Part shown: piece after piece, positions 1 through 9,200 of the stretch
Numbering within the stretch: the stretch's first letter is position 1
Layout of the letters: each line of letters begins with the position of its first letter
Assembly: GCA_035551475.1 (NCBI GenBank)
Contig: DASZMX010000080.1
Coordinates: 5,248-69,247, forward strand
DNA from: DASZMX01 sp035551475
GTDB taxonomy: Bacteria > Verrucomicrobiota > Verrucomicrobiia > Limisphaerales > Palsa-1400
Length of the DNA: 64,000 nucleotides
Direction of reading: 5' to 3'
Made by a program: the position numbers and the translations under genes
The notes under the pieces: generated by a model
Databases searched by the model: none
The model's input: the letters and a program-made list of their open reading frames with translations, nothing else
What the model was told of the DNA's origin: nothing

Positions 1-2541
1 ATTGTCGGCGGTCAATCGAAGGGCCGGCCCTTCGGTCACGGGCCACGCCGCGCCCGAGCGCCACGTCCAAACCCAATCCGCGCGCTGCCCTCCCAACGCC
101 AGTTCGGTCGCCGGCGGGAAAATCGCCGCCGCGCTCTTGGATGGGTCAGGCAGACTCAAAATATCACCCATTCTCACATCGAATCGGGCGCCGTCCGTTG
201 TCACACCCTCGCCCGACTCGGATACAGAAACCCAGTTGGTGTCGCGGCAAACCTGGGTGGGAAATTGATACGTCGCGCCGCGCAGATTGCCCCACGCCCA
301 AAGCGTGCCGTTGCTCTGCACGCCCAGCAGGCACGAGCCCACCGTGCTGATGCTGGCCCAATTGGTGGCGCTCCCCACCTGCGCGGGCAAGCGGTTGCGA
401 AACCGTCCGGTCATGTTGGTGAACGGATACACCGGCGGACCCCACGCCCACATCGTTCCATCCCGCCCCAGCGCCACCCGTTGCCGCGGCGTGACGGCGA
501 TGTCTTTCCATTCGTTGTCCTCGCTCCGCCGCACGGGAAAATTTGTGGTATAGCCATTGGGCAGGACGCCCCAATCCCACGTGGAGCCATTGGTGCGCAA
601 TCCAAAAACACGCTGGCCGGCGACCAACACCACCTTCACCCAATCGCGGTTCGTGCCAAATGGCTCGGGAGAAACGGCGCGCGGAAAGGTTGGCCCCTCC
701 GGCTGCCCCCAGCGCCAGAGCGAGCCGTCCGGCAAAATTAAAAACACTCCGCCGTTCCAGCCCGGGAACGCCTTCCACGTCGTGATATTTTGTGTCAATA
801 CTGCCGTGACCGGCGGCGGAAAATGCGGGCGCGCCGGGCGAAAACCGATATACGCGACTGCCGCAGTGAGCGCCGCCGCCGCCGTCAGCGGACGCCAGCC
901 AAGCCGGCGCCGCGCCACCGCCACGCGCGTCGGCCGCGGAGCCCGCACCCCATAATGGCGCATCGCCATCTCGCGAAAATCCGCGTGCAAACCGCGCCAG
1001 GCGCGCCAGCCGAAGATGGCATCCGCCAGCAATCCCATCCCCAGCCAGAGGCTGACGAGAGTGTTGGTTGCGAAAGGTTCACTGCGAATATATTCCAACT
1101 CCCGCAAAGCCGCGGCGATGGCGACGACTGTCAAATATCCCACCCAGGGCAAAACCAAAATGCGCAGGACCGTGGCTAGCGTGGCGCGCGTGTGCGTTTT
1201 GCAGGTTAAGCCCGTCCACATGCCATCGAGCGCCAGGGCCGCCGCATCAGCCAGCAGCATCACGACGGCCGCCGCCCAGGGAAACCAACCGGCATTCAAT
1301 CGCTGCGCCAGCGCCAACCCCATCAGCCCCAGGACCACCAGCGCCAGCATGATCATGGGACGGAGAAATTGCCGGCGCAAAGCGAGGAGCTGTCCCTGCA
1401 AATAGTCGCCGACAGTCAGCGGCGTGCACAACAAAAGCTCCATCGAGCCCAGCTCACGATCGGTCGCCAGCCGCTGCCCCGCCTCGACGGTCACCCAAAG
1501 TTTGAAAGTCCCCAAAAGCAGCAAGGCCAGCGTAACATCCGAAACTTCAGAAAACCACGATTCCAGAAAAAGCGAGGCCCCAATGATCCACCAAATGGCG
1601 GCCGCCGCAAAAAACGCCCAGAGATGGAGAGGCTTAAACCGCTCCCGCGCCGCCAGCCAGAAATAGGCGTTTTGATCCAAGGCCCATCGCCGAAAGGCCG
1701 TCCGGCCCGGGCGGCCGCCGTACGTGATGGCGTGGCGGAAAACGCGCCACCAGCCCAGGCGTCGCGGGCGGCCGGCCGATTCGTCCTGCCACGAATACGG
1801 CAGCAAACGGCAGGCCCGCACCACGAACAACCAGCTTAAACCGTGCATGACCGCCAGGCAGGTCCAGAATTCGGGCCGGCTGGCGCGATACGCATTTTCT
1901 TCGCACAGGGCAAAGGCATAGAACGGACAGGCGTAAAAGAAGACGGGCTCAAACGGCCCCTGCCCCGCCACCACAAACGCGCCCACCATCGGCAGGATCA
2001 CGACCAACGCAGTCAAGACGAGAAAATTGCGTCCAATCGCCTCCTTGTATTCCCGGCTGCCGGCAGAGCAAAACACGCCCACCGCCAGCGTCAGCGCGAA
2101 GGTGTCCATCAACGTCAGCGCCATGCGCCATAATTCGCCGCTGGTCATGCCGCCGACCAGCAGCGGCACCGCCAGCACGGGAAAGATGGCCAGCAAACCG
2201 TAAAAACCGCCGAGGGAATTGGCGACCAGTTTGCCGATGACGACGTCGTAGCCCTTGAGATCGGTCAGGAAAAGCAGGCCCATCGTGCCTTCGCGCTTTT
2301 CCTTGCTCAAACAATCCGCCGTAGAGCGCCGCCCCGCCAGCACGCAATGAATCATCGCCACGCCGGCCAGGCCCCAGAACAGGGCTTCGCCAAATTTCAC
2401 GCGATTGTTGAAGAAGCTGATCAGCCACGCGCCCAGCGCCGCGACCGCCGCTTGCGCCGCCACGCCCATGCGCACCCAGTGCGTGCCGCTCCGCCGCGCC
2501 GCCTCGCGCAATTCGCGCGCCACAATGGGAAGAAACCTCAT
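1..2541 (-). CDS. ABC-2 type permease with RCC1-like C-terminal region (partial, C-terminus off the left edge)
   Basis: One frame stays open from an ATG at 2541 to base 1, giving at least 847 residues. I translated stretches at about 1-300, 781-880, 961-1500 and 2200-2541 and found no stop. Residues 1 to about 525 are a polytopic membrane protein. It opens with MRFLPIVARELREAAR and carries the ABC-2 permease hallmark GSMELLLCTPLTV. After a last hydrophobic segment (VAYIGF, near residue 570) the chain becomes a soluble region. This has RCC1-style blades such as WAWGNLRGATYQFPTQV followed by TNWVSVS. Family knowledge suggests the membrane half is an ABC exporter subunit; the ATPase would lie outside the window. 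The start overlaps the recQ stop as TGATG, so translation is probably coupled. Joining a permease to a propeller-like domain is unusual. The function is unknown. Confidence 0.75.
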   Translation of the reverse strand, partial: MRFLPIVARELREAARRSGTHWVRMGVAAQAAVAALGAWLISFFNNRVKFGEALFWGLAGVAMIHCVLAGRRSTADCLSKEKREGTMGLLFLTDLKGYDVVIGKLVANSLGGFYGLLAIFPVLAVPLLVGGMTSGELWRMALTLMDTFALTLAVGVFCSAGSREYKEAIGRNFLVLTALVVILPMVGAFVVAGQGPFEPVFFYACPFYAFALCEENAYRASRPEFWTCLAVMHGLSWLFVVRACRLLPYSWQDESAGRPRRLGWWRVFRHAITYGGRPGRTAFRRWALDQNAYFWLAARERFKPLHLWAFFAAAAIWWIIGASLFLESWFSEVSDVTLALLLLGTFKLWVTVEAGQRLATDRELGSMELLLCTPLTVGDYLQGQLLALRRQFLRPMIMLALVVLGLMGLALAQRLNAGWFPWAAAVVMLLADAAALALDGMWTGLTCKTHTRATLATVLRILVLPWVGYLTVVAIAAALRELEYIRSEPFATNTLVSLWLGMGLLADAIFGWRAWRGLHADFREMAMRHYGVRAPRPTRVAVARRRLGWRPLTAAAALTAAVAYIGFRPARPHFPPPVTAVLTQNITTWKAFPGWNGGVFLILPDGSLWRWGQPEGPTFPRAVSPEPFGTNRDWVKVVLVAGQRVFGLRTNGSTWDWGVLPNGYTTNFPVRRSEDNEWKDIAVTPRQRVALGRDGTMWAWGPPVYPFTNMTGRFRNRLPAQVGSATNWASISTVGSCLLGVQSNGTLWAWGNLRGATYQFPTQVCRDTNWVSVSESGEGVTTDGARFDVRMGDILSLPDPSKSAAAIFPPATELALGGQRADWVWTWRSGAAWPVTEGPALRLTADN

Positions 2542-4418
2542 CAGCGTCGCCCGCGCGGCGTGTCAAATGAATCATCGGCGAAGATCTGCCGCGGATTCGA
2601 TTGCAAATGCGCGGCAATTTCCACCAGAAACACGGCCCCAAATTCGCGCAGCTTTTTCTCGCCGATGCCGCTGATGCGCGCCAGGTCGGATTCTTGTTCC
2701 GGGTAATTGCGGGCCATCTGGCGCAGCGTCACGTCGGAGAAAACGATGTAGGCGGGCACGCCGCGCTCGTCGGCCAGTTGCTTGCGCAGAACGCGCAACC
2801 GGTCAAACAACGCTTCGTCGCAGGCGATATCGCCGACCGCGCGGGCGCGGGCCGCCGGGGCCGCCATGGGCTTGGTGAGCTGAATCGATTTGCGGTCTCT
2901 TAGAAACGCGCGCCCGTCGGCTGTCAACTGCAAGACAGGAAATTTGTCGCGGCTTTGCTCCACCAAACCGAGGCGGATAAGCTCGCGTCCGATGGCGCCC
3001 CACTCGGCGCGCCCGGCCTCCTTGCCAATGCCATAGGTGGAGAGCTGTTGATGACCCCAACGGCGGATCTTGTCCGTGTCCGCGCCCGTCAAAACTTCGA
3101 TGATATGGTTGAGCCCGACGCCGAAATTGCTTTTCTCGCGCACCCGATACACACAGGAGAGGAATTTCTGGGCCGCGACCGTGCCGTCGTAGGTGGCGCG
3201 CGGCGAGAGGCAATTATCGCACGCGCCGCAATTGTCCCCGGGAAATTCCTCGCTGAAATAATCGAGCAGCGAGGCGCGGCGGCACTCGGACATTTCGGCG
3301 TAATGCACCATCTGCCGCAATTGTTCGCGCGCAATCTGCTGTTCACGCGGGTCAGTTTTTTCATCGATGAACGTCTGTTGTTTGACAACATCGCCGGGGC
3401 TGAACAGGAGGAGGCACTCGCCCGGCAGGCCATCGCGGCCGGCCCGGCCCGTTTCCTGGTAGTAGCCCTCGACGTTCTTCGGGAGATCGTAATGAATGAC
3501 AAAACGGACGTTGGGTTTGTTGATGCCCATGCCGAAGGCAATCGTGGCGCAAATCACCCGCACTTCATCGCGCAGGAATAATTCCTGATGCGTGGCCCGC
3601 TCGCTGGGAGTCAACCCCGCGTGATAGGGCCGGGCGGAAATGCCGTCCGCCGTCAGTTTTTCGGCGACGCTTTCCGCGCTCTTGCGCGAATGACAATACA
3701 CGATCCCGCTTTCGCGGCGGCGCGCGCGGATAAAGGCCAGCGTTTGCTCGTAGGCGCCGCTTTTCGCCTGCACACGATAGGTCAGGTTGGGGCGGTTAAA
3801 GCTGGCGACGTAGATTTGCGGGTCGCGCAAATGCAATTGCTTGACAATGTCCTCGCGCACCCGCTCCGTGGCGGTCGCCGTCAGCGCCATGAACGGCGCG
3901 TCCGGCAGGATTTCCCGCAAGCGGGCCAATTGCCGGTATTCCGGGCGAAAATCGTGGCCCCATTCGCTGATGCAATGGGCCTCGTCAATCGCCACCAAAT
4001 TAACACGCCAGCGCTTCAAATCCTCCACCATGCCCGACATCATCAGACGCTCGGGAGCGACGTAGAGCAGCCGAAATTCGCCGTTGTGCAGGCCGCGCAA
4101 GCGCGGTTTGGAGGCGCCGGCGCCAAGGGACGAATTCAAGAAGGTGGCCGGCGCGCCGCTGGCCGTGAGCGCATCAACCTGGTCTTTCATCAGCGCGATC
4201 AGGGGCGAAACCACCACGGTCAAGCCGTCGCGGATGAGCGCGGGCAGTTGAAAGCAGAGCGATTTGCCGCCGCCGGTGGGAAGGAGCGCCACGACATCTT
4301 TCCCCGCCAAAGCGTCGCGCATGATTTCCTCCTGCAACGGGCGAAAAGACGTGAAACCGAAATAGCGCTTCATCGCAGGGAGAAGCTCCACGGTTCCGGA
4401 TTTCGCAGGCGGCGCCAT
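2541..4418 (-). CDS. recQ: ATP-dependent DNA helicase RecQ
   Basis: A 625-residue superfamily 2 helicase that unwinds DNA 3'-5' in recombination and repair. Visible features are the Walker A GGGKSLCFQLP (about 49-59), the DEAH box DEAHCISEWGHDFRPEY (from about 145), and the helicase C-domain with ATIAFGMGINKPNVRFVIH and QETGRAGRDG. An RQC zinc site follows (CGACDNC), and an HRDC-like domain near the C-terminus contains ARISGIGEKKLREFG. Length and domain order match full RecQ. The start MAPPAKSG was chosen because the frame further upstream runs into the divergent kinase gene. A later start, MKRYFGF at 4373, has a GGAG upstream and is possible. The stop is coupled to the downstream permease gene. 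Confidence 0.95.
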   Translation of the reverse strand: MAPPAKSGTVELLPAMKRYFGFTSFRPLQEEIMRDALAGKDVVALLPTGGGKSLCFQLPALIRDGLTVVVSPLIALMKDQVDALTASGAPATFLNSSLGAGASKPRLRGLHNGEFRLLYVAPERLMMSGMVEDLKRWRVNLVAIDEAHCISEWGHDFRPEYRQLARLREILPDAPFMALTATATERVREDIVKQLHLRDPQIYVASFNRPNLTYRVQAKSGAYEQTLAFIRARRRESGIVYCHSRKSAESVAEKLTADGISARPYHAGLTPSERATHQELFLRDEVRVICATIAFGMGINKPNVRFVIHYDLPKNVEGYYQETGRAGRDGLPGECLLLFSPGDVVKQQTFIDEKTDPREQQIAREQLRQMVHYAEMSECRRASLLDYFSEEFPGDNCGACDNCLSPRATYDGTVAAQKFLSCVYRVREKSNFGVGLNHIIEVLTGADTDKIRRWGHQQLSTYGIGKEAGRAEWGAIGRELIRLGLVEQSRDKFPVLQLTADGRAFLRDRKSIQLTKPMAAPAARARAVGDIACDEALFDRLRVLRKQLADERGVPAYIVFSDVTLRQMARNYPEQESDLARISGIGEKKLREFGAVFLVEIAAHLQSNPRQIFADDSFDTPRGRR

Positions 4419-4509
4419 GGCGGAACAATAGCGGGAGGCGCGGCGGCTGGCGAGATTGGCTTTTTTTTCCGTGCTGGCAGCCGCATACTGGCGCGGATTC
4501 AGTAAGATT

Positions 4510-5547
4510 ATGGAATTGGCGCCCAATTTGGAGCGGATACCGCGCACCACGGCGGCGCTCGCTTCTCTGGGCATGGTGGCTTTGGTGGGAGTGATCGATT
4601 ACCAAAGCGACGCGGAGATTTTATTTTCGGTGTTTTATTTGTTGGCGGTGGCGCTGGCCACCTGGCGGGTCGGGGCGGGTTACGGAATGTTGATTTCGTG
4701 CTTGAGCGTGGCGGCGTGGATCGGCGGGGATCTGCTGGCCGGGGTGCGGTATCGCAATACCTTTGTGCCGTTGTGGAACGCCGGCATTCTGCTCCTCTTT
4801 TATTTTACCGTGGTGGGTCTGCTGGCGAGCCTGCATGCGTTGCAAAATAATCTCAGCGCCAAGGTGCGCGATCGCACTCTGGCCCTCACCCAGGAAATGG
4901 CCGAACGCGAGCGGCTGGAAAAGGAAATCCTCGAAATCAGCGAGCGCGAGCGCCGCCGGATCGGTGATGATATACATGACACGCTGTGCCAGCATTTGAC
5001 GGCGACCGCCCTGGCCGGCCAGGTGTTGCGCGAGACGTTGACTTTGAAAGCGGCTCCGGAAGCCGCCGACGCGCGGCGGATCGTGGGGCTGATCGAAGGC
5101 GGCATCTCCATGGCGCGCGACCTCGCGCGCGGCGTGCAACCGGTGCAGGTGGACGCGGAGGGTTTGATGGAAGCTTTTCGCGCCCTGGCGGCAACCACAA
5201 GCGAAACTGCGAAAATTGAATGCAGCTTCGATTGCGCCGCCCCGATCCTGGTGGAGAACGCCACCACGGCCACCAATCTTTATCGCATCGGCCACGAAGC
5301 CGTGACCAACGCCGTGCGCCATGGCAAGCCGCAACACATTTGCATTACGCTGGCGCGGCGGCCCCCGCAATTAGTTCTCACAGTGGAAGACGACGGCAGC
5401 GGTTTGCCCGAGCGTTGGGATCAGGGCAACGGCCTCGGCGCGCGCATCATGGCGCACCGCGCCCTGATGATCGGCGCGAAATTGGACGTTGAACCCAACC
5501 CCACCGGTGGCACGATGGTGACATGCTGCCTGCCGATGAGCTCATGA
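4510..5547 (+). CDS. NarX/LytS-type membrane sensor histidine kinase (HisKA_3)
   Basis: A 345-residue kinase. The first 110 residues hold about four hydrophobic helices in a MASE-like sensor arrangement (FSVFYLLAVALATW, then LWNAGILLLFYF). A short coiled coil leads into the dimerisation box ERERRRIGDDIHDTLCQHL, with phospho-acceptor His156. The ATPase domain shows the N box (YRIGHEAVTNAVRHG), the DDGSGLP G1 box and GNGLGARIMAHR. It should phosphorylate the response regulator encoded by the next gene, whose start overlaps its stop as ATGA. No periplasmic sensor domain is present, so the signal is probably intramembrane or cytoplasmic. The start at 4510 lacks a clear Shine-Dalgarno; an in-frame alternative lies at 4456, which would overlap recQ's leader. 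Confidence 0.9.
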   Translation: MELAPNLERIPRTTAALASLGMVALVGVIDYQSDAEILFSVFYLLAVALATWRVGAGYGMLISCLSVAAWIGGDLLAGVRYRNTFVPLWNAGILLLFYFTVVGLLASLHALQNNLSAKVRDRTLALTQEMAERERLEKEILEISERERRRIGDDIHDTLCQHLTATALAGQVLRETLTLKAAPEAADARRIVGLIEGGISMARDLARGVQPVQVDAEGLMEAFRALAATTSETAKIECSFDCAAPILVENATTATNLYRIGHEAVTNAVRHGKPQHICITLARRPPQLVLTVEDDGSGLPERWDQGNGLGARIMAHRALMIGAKLDVEPNPTGGTMVTCCLPMSS

Positions 5548-6215
5548 GCGTGGAACCGATTCGCCAGCGCATTTTTGTGGTGGACGATCATCCGCTGGTG
5601 CGCGAATGGCTGGCCAATTTAATCAATCAGCAGCGCGATTTGATGGTGTGCGGCGAAGCGGAAAACGCGCCGCAAGCGTTGGAAGGGATCGCTGCGCAAA
5701 AACCCGCCGTCGCCATTGTGGACCTAACCTTGAAAGATTCTTCCGGCATGGAATTGATCAAGGATTTGAAGCAATTGCATCCGGAAGTGAAGGTGCTCGC
5801 GCTCTCCATGCACGACGAATCGCTTTACGCGGAGCGCGCGCTGCGCTCCGGGGCGCGCGGCTATATCATGAAGCGCGAAACCACCGGCCGCGTGATCACC
5901 GCCATTCGCGAGGTGCTCGAGGGGAAAATGTGCGTCAGCCCCGGCGTGAGCCAGGCGATGGCCGCCAAGTTCGCCTCGGGCCGGCCGCTCGATGTCACGC
6001 CGGTGGAATTGTTGAGCGATCGCGAATTGGAAGTCTTTGAAATGCTGGGCCAGGGCCTCGGGACGCGCAAAATTTCTGAAATGCTCGATGTCAGCCTCAA
6101 GACCGTCCAGGCGTATTGCGCGCGCGCCAAGGAAAAAATGGGTTTGAAAAACGCGACGGAACTCTTGAGCGAGGCGATTCGCTGGAACGAAACCAAGCAG
6201 CCGGGCCGATTTTAG
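5544..6215 (+). CDS. NarL/LuxR-family response regulator
   Basis: A 223-residue two-domain regulator. The receiver domain has the acidic pair in VVDDHPLVREWL, the phosphorylated Asp60 in VAIVDLTLKDSSG, the switch Ser in LALSMHDE and Lys in YIMKRET. The C-terminal LuxR helix-turn-helix includes LSDRELEVFEMLGQG and SLKTVQAYCARAKEKMG. The start was placed at the ATG overlapping the kinase stop rather than at 5523, because ATGA coupling is the local style. With the kinase it forms a self-contained two-component system. The regulon is unknown; no candidate target is adjacent on the same strand. Its last codon overlaps the convergent gene by 4 bases. Confidence 0.92.
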   Translation: MSVEPIRQRIFVVDDHPLVREWLANLINQQRDLMVCGEAENAPQALEGIAAQKPAVAIVDLTLKDSSGMELIKDLKQLHPEVKVLALSMHDESLYAERALRSGARGYIMKRETTGRVITAIREVLEGKMCVSPGVSQAMAAKFASGRPLDVTPVELLSDRELEVFEMLGQGLGTRKISEMLDVSLKTVQAYCARAKEKMGLKNATELLSEAIRWNETKQPGRF

Positions 6216-7159
6216 CGGCCTTGGGGCAGGCTGAAGGAGCCGGCGAGAACGGTTTGATTGGTGTCGGGCAAGGCGAGGTAAATGCGGCCGGGAAGCCAAT
6301 CGCGCGTCGGCTGGCCGAACTCCAATCGCAAAGCGTAACCGGAGTTAAATGTCTTGGAGAGGGGCGCGTATTTCGGATTGGCGGTCCAGCGCTTGATGAT
6401 GGCCGGCGCGTCCTTCCCTTTCATGTCCCGCGTGACGGACCAACTGCGCCCGGCCAGGTTTTCATTATTATTGACGTTCAGGTAGATGAACATTTCGTGA
6501 TCCGCAGCGGTGCCCACGCCTTCCTGGAACGCCAGCACGCTGTTCAGCCCGTTCGGATCCAGGCGCACCGTGTCCACTTTGAATTCCGCGCCGGAAATCA
6601 TGCCATGCACGCGGCCGTTCGGGATTTTGGCGGCGGCGGCGTCAAGCGTCCAATCCGCCGGCAACAACGGCAGCGCCAGCGAGGGATCGGGCTGGAGCTT
6701 GGCCGCTTCGAGCATGGCGGAACGCTCGCGCTCGGCGCGCTGGCTGGCTTTGATCTGGCGGGCTTCAGCCTTCGCGGGATCGGTGGCGTCGAGCGTGGCG
6801 TAAACGTTGGCAATATGGGTCAGTTCGCCGCCATCGGAGTGGGCGACGATGTCCTTCTGCTTTTTATTAAAGGCGCCTTGCAGGACGTCCGCTTCGCGCA
6901 AGCCGAAATACATGCCCACCGCCAATACCGCGAGGCCGACGCTCCATAAGGCAATCTTTTTGACAGGCGAACCGGAGGCGGACGCTGGCGCGGGGCGAAA
7001 AACTGGCGCGGTCACCGGGGCGGTGATCGGCGCGGTTTTCAAATGCGGCACGACCAAACTGGCGCCGCAGACGGGGCAGGAAATTTGCCGGCCGCTCCAT
7101 TGCCCGTCGCATTGGATATGCTGCCCGCAACTGGTGCAGGAGAACTTGAACTCGGCCAT
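6212..7159 (-). CDS. Zinc-ribbon single-pass membrane protein of unknown function
   Basis: A 315-residue protein that I do not recognise as a named family. The N-terminus is a zinc ribbon with CxxC pairs at about 8/11 and 28/31 (SCTSCGQH, SCPVCGASLVVP). This style is common in verrucomicrobial and planctomycetal proteins. A proline/alanine linker precedes one membrane helix at about 69-88 (KKIALWSVGLAVLAVGMYFG). The remainder is soluble and probably extracytoplasmic, with a helical stretch (AKAEARQIKASQRAERERSAM) followed by a beta-rich C-terminal part. It lies 52 bases downstream of rplW on the same strand, so it may be read through from the ribosomal operon. Its placement there is not explained by any known ribosomal role. 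Confidence 0.7.
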   Translation of the reverse strand: MAEFKFSCTSCGQHIQCDGQWSGRQISCPVCGASLVVPHLKTAPITAPVTAPVFRPAPASASGSPVKKIALWSVGLAVLAVGMYFGLREADVLQGAFNKKQKDIVAHSDGGELTHIANVYATLDATDPAKAEARQIKASQRAERERSAMLEAAKLQPDPSLALPLLPADWTLDAAAAKIPNGRVHGMISGAEFKVDTVRLDPNGLNSVLAFQEGVGTAADHEMFIYLNVNNNENLAGRSWSVTRDMKGKDAPAIIKRWTANPKYAPLSKTFNSGYALRLEFGQPTRDWLPGRIYLALPDTNQTVLAGSFSLPQGR

Positions 7160-7211
7160 AGGAGTATGGCCGAGCTTATTCTAACGCCGCCGGTCGTTCA
7201 AGCCCGCTCTC

Positions 7212-7493
7212 TTACGCGAGGCTGATCTTATCGCCTTCCTTGAGGGTGACGATGGCTTTCTTCCAACTCGGGGCGCGCCCGGCGGAAGGAGTGCGCTGGC
7301 GGCGGGCTTTGCCGCGGACGTTCAAGGTGTTCACTTTGATGACCTTGACCTTGAACAATTCCTGCACGGCGCGGCGGATGTCGATCTTGTTCGCGCGGGG
7401 ATCGGCGACCACGGTGTATTGGTTGAACTTGTCGGATTGACGAGTCCCTTTTTCCGTCACGCGGACGGTCTTGATCGTGTCAAAAGAATTCAT
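7212..7493 (-). CDS. rplW: 50S ribosomal protein L23
   Basis: A 93-residue protein of normal length. It binds 23S rRNA at the polypeptide exit tunnel and docks trigger factor and SRP. Recognisable L23 sequence includes YTVVADPRANKIDIRRAVQELF, VKVIKVNTLNVRGK and the basic C-terminal loop. It follows rplD by one base. In most bacteria rplB comes next; here the ribosomal run stops and an unrelated zinc-ribbon gene follows. That break is real in this sequence. Confidence 0.96.
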   Translation of the reverse strand: MNSFDTIKTVRVTEKGTRQSDKFNQYTVVADPRANKIDIRRAVQELFKVKVIKVNTLNVRGKARRQRTPSAGRAPSWKKAIVTLKEGDKISLA

Positions 7494-7494
7494 G

Positions 7495-8121
7495 CTATTC
7501 CTTGGTCAACCGCTGCTCGAGATGCTCGAAGGCGCCGCGCGTGAAAACCGCCTTGTCGCTGCGCAAAAGCTGGTAGGTGTTGAGGCTCTCGCCGGTCGTC
7601 ACTTCGACGTGGCGGATATTGCGCGAAGCCTGCATCAGGTTCTTGTCCAAACCCTGGGCGACCACCAGGACGGTGCCTTCGATTTCCAGCGCCTTGAGGA
7701 CGCCGACGAATTCCTTGGTCTTGCCGCCGGACAATTTGAGATCGTCAATAATATGAACGTCCCCGGCCTTGAGGCGCTCGCTGAGCGCCTTGCGCAGGGC
7801 CAGTTGCCGGGTGGAGCGGCTGATTTTCTTCGTGAAATCACGCGGACGCGGGCCGAAAACGACGCCGCCGCCCCGCCACAACGGGGATTGGAAGGAGCCG
7901 GCGCGGGCGCGGCCGGTGCCTTTTTGGCGCCAGGGCTTCTTGTTCGTGCCGGCGACTTCGCCGACATTCTTGGTGCAGGCGGTGCCCATGCGCTGGGCGG
8001 CCTGATAAGCCACGACGGTGTCGTGCACCGCCTGGGTGCCCTTGCCATCTTCGACGAGTTGCAGCTTCACTTCCAACTCGCCCTGGGCCTGTCCTTTGAT
8101 ATTCTTGACGGGCAACTTCAT
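7495..8121 (-). CDS. rplD: 50S ribosomal protein L4
   Basis: A 208-residue primary 23S rRNA-binding protein whose loop lines the exit tunnel. The loop signature is visible in KPWRQKGTGRARAGS and WRGGGVVFGPRPRD. The C-terminal globular part (VLVVAQGLDKNLMQASRNI, then VFTRGAFEHLEQRL) is also typical. In E. coli L4 represses its own S10 operon by attenuation at the leader. No comparable leader was recognised here. It is three bases from rplC and one base from rplW, clearly co-transcribed. Confidence 0.96.
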   Translation of the reverse strand: MKLPVKNIKGQAQGELEVKLQLVEDGKGTQAVHDTVVAYQAAQRMGTACTKNVGEVAGTNKKPWRQKGTGRARAGSFQSPLWRGGGVVFGPRPRDFTKKISRSTRQLALRKALSERLKAGDVHIIDDLKLSGGKTKEFVGVLKALEIEGTVLVVAQGLDKNLMQASRNIRHVEVTTGESLNTYQLLRSDKAVFTRGAFEHLEQRLTKE

Positions 8122-8124
8122 AAA

Positions 8125-8874
8125 TTACTTCTTTTTGGCTTCGGCCTTGGCCGGAGCGGCTTTGACTTTGGCGCCGGCCGCCGGGGTGGGCGCGGCATGG
8201 GCGGCGGTGCGGACGGCCAGACGGCGCTTGGCGCGATCCGAGCCTTTGCGCAGCTTCTTCGATTCCCGGATGATCACGTAATCGTTGTTCGCGCCGGGAA
8301 TGGCGCCCTTGATTAACAATAAATTGTCCGCTTCACGCACCTGGATGATTTGCAGGTTCTGCGCGGTGCGGCGAATCTGGCCCATGTGGCCGGGCATCTT
8401 CATGCCGCGCATGACGGTGCCGGGAAACAAACGCTGGCCAATGGCGCCCGAACGACGGCGCCAGCCTTTGGCTCCGTGCGAGGCGTCGCCGCCCGCAAAG
8501 TTATGGCGCTTCATCACGCCTTCAAAGCCGCGGCCTTTGGTCACGCCGATGGCGTCCACAAAGTCACCCTGCGCGAAAATCGTGGGGCCGACGATGTCGC
8601 CCGGCTTGACCGCCAGATCGAAATCGCGGAATTCGCCCACGCGTTTGGTGGGTTGCGCGTTGTGCTTCTTGAAATGGCCGAGCAACGGCTTGGTCAGGCG
8701 ATGTTCCTTCTGGTCGTCAAAGCCCAATTGCACCGAATTATAACCGTCAGTCGCGACCGTCTTGGTCTGGATGACGCGGTTGGGGCCGGCGAGCACGATG
8801 GTCACAGGAACCAGCACGCCATTGGCGTCGTAAACGCTGGTCTGGCCGAGTTTTTTTCCTAAAAGTCCGAGCAT
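8125..8874 (-). CDS. rplC: 50S ribosomal protein L3 with Ala/Lys-rich C-terminal tail
   Basis: A 249-residue early-assembly protein near the peptidyl transferase centre. The core reads MLGLLGKKLGQTSVYD, then GVTKGRGFEGVMKRHNF, ASHGAKGWRRRSGAIGQ and GTVMRGMKMPGHMG. The last 35 or so residues (AHAAPTPAAGAKVKAAPAKAEAKKK) form a low-complexity basic extension. This makes it about 40 residues longer than the E. coli protein. S12 in the same cluster carries a similar Ala/Lys tail, suggesting a lineage trait. Confidence 0.96.
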   Translation of the reverse strand: MLGLLGKKLGQTSVYDANGVLVPVTIVLAGPNRVIQTKTVATDGYNSVQLGFDDQKEHRLTKPLLGHFKKHNAQPTKRVGEFRDFDLAVKPGDIVGPTIFAQGDFVDAIGVTKGRGFEGVMKRHNFAGGDASHGAKGWRRRSGAIGQRLFPGTVMRGMKMPGHMGQIRRTAQNLQIIQVREADNLLLIKGAIPGANNDYVIIRESKKLRKGSDRAKRRLAVRTAAHAAPTPAAGAKVKAAPAKAEAKKK

Positions 8875-8891
8875 ACGTCGTGGGGTTAAAG

Positions 8892-9200
8892 TTAGATCTT
8901 GATGGTGATGTCGACGCCCGCCGGGAGATTGAGCTTTTTCAGCTCGTCCACGGTCTTGGCCGTGGGATCGATGATGTCAAGCAAACGCTTGTGGGTGCGC
9001 TGCTCGAAAGTCTCCTGCGATTTCTTGTCGGAATGCGGGGAGCGCAACACCGTGAAGCGCTCGACGCGGGTGGGAAGAGGGATCGGACCAGCGACACGCG
9101 CTCCGGTGCGCTTGACGGTCTCGACGATGTCATGGGCTGATTGGTCGATGACCCGATGGTCAAAAGCCTTGAGCCGAATACGAATGCGTTGTCCTGCCAT
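8892..9200 (-). CDS. rpsJ: 30S ribosomal protein S10
   Basis: A 102-residue protein of the normal length. The sequence AGQRIRIRLKAFDHRVIDQ, then GARVAGPIPLPTRVERFTVLRSPH and RTHKRLLDI is diagnostic. Besides its role in the 30S head, S10 (NusE) joins antitermination complexes with NusB and NusG. It starts 22 bases after fusA, with no tuf gene in between, so the str and S10 groups run together as one block. Confidence 0.97.
   Translation of the reverse strand: MAGQRIRIRLKAFDHRVIDQSAHDIVETVKRTGARVAGPIPLPTRVERFTVLRSPHSDKKSQETFEQRTHKRLLDIIDPTAKTVDELKKLNLPAGVDITIKI

Noticed and set aside
7471..8862. Long plus-strand frames opposite the ribosomal protein genes
   Set aside because: They are antisense shadows of rplC, rplD and rplW, whose identity is certain.
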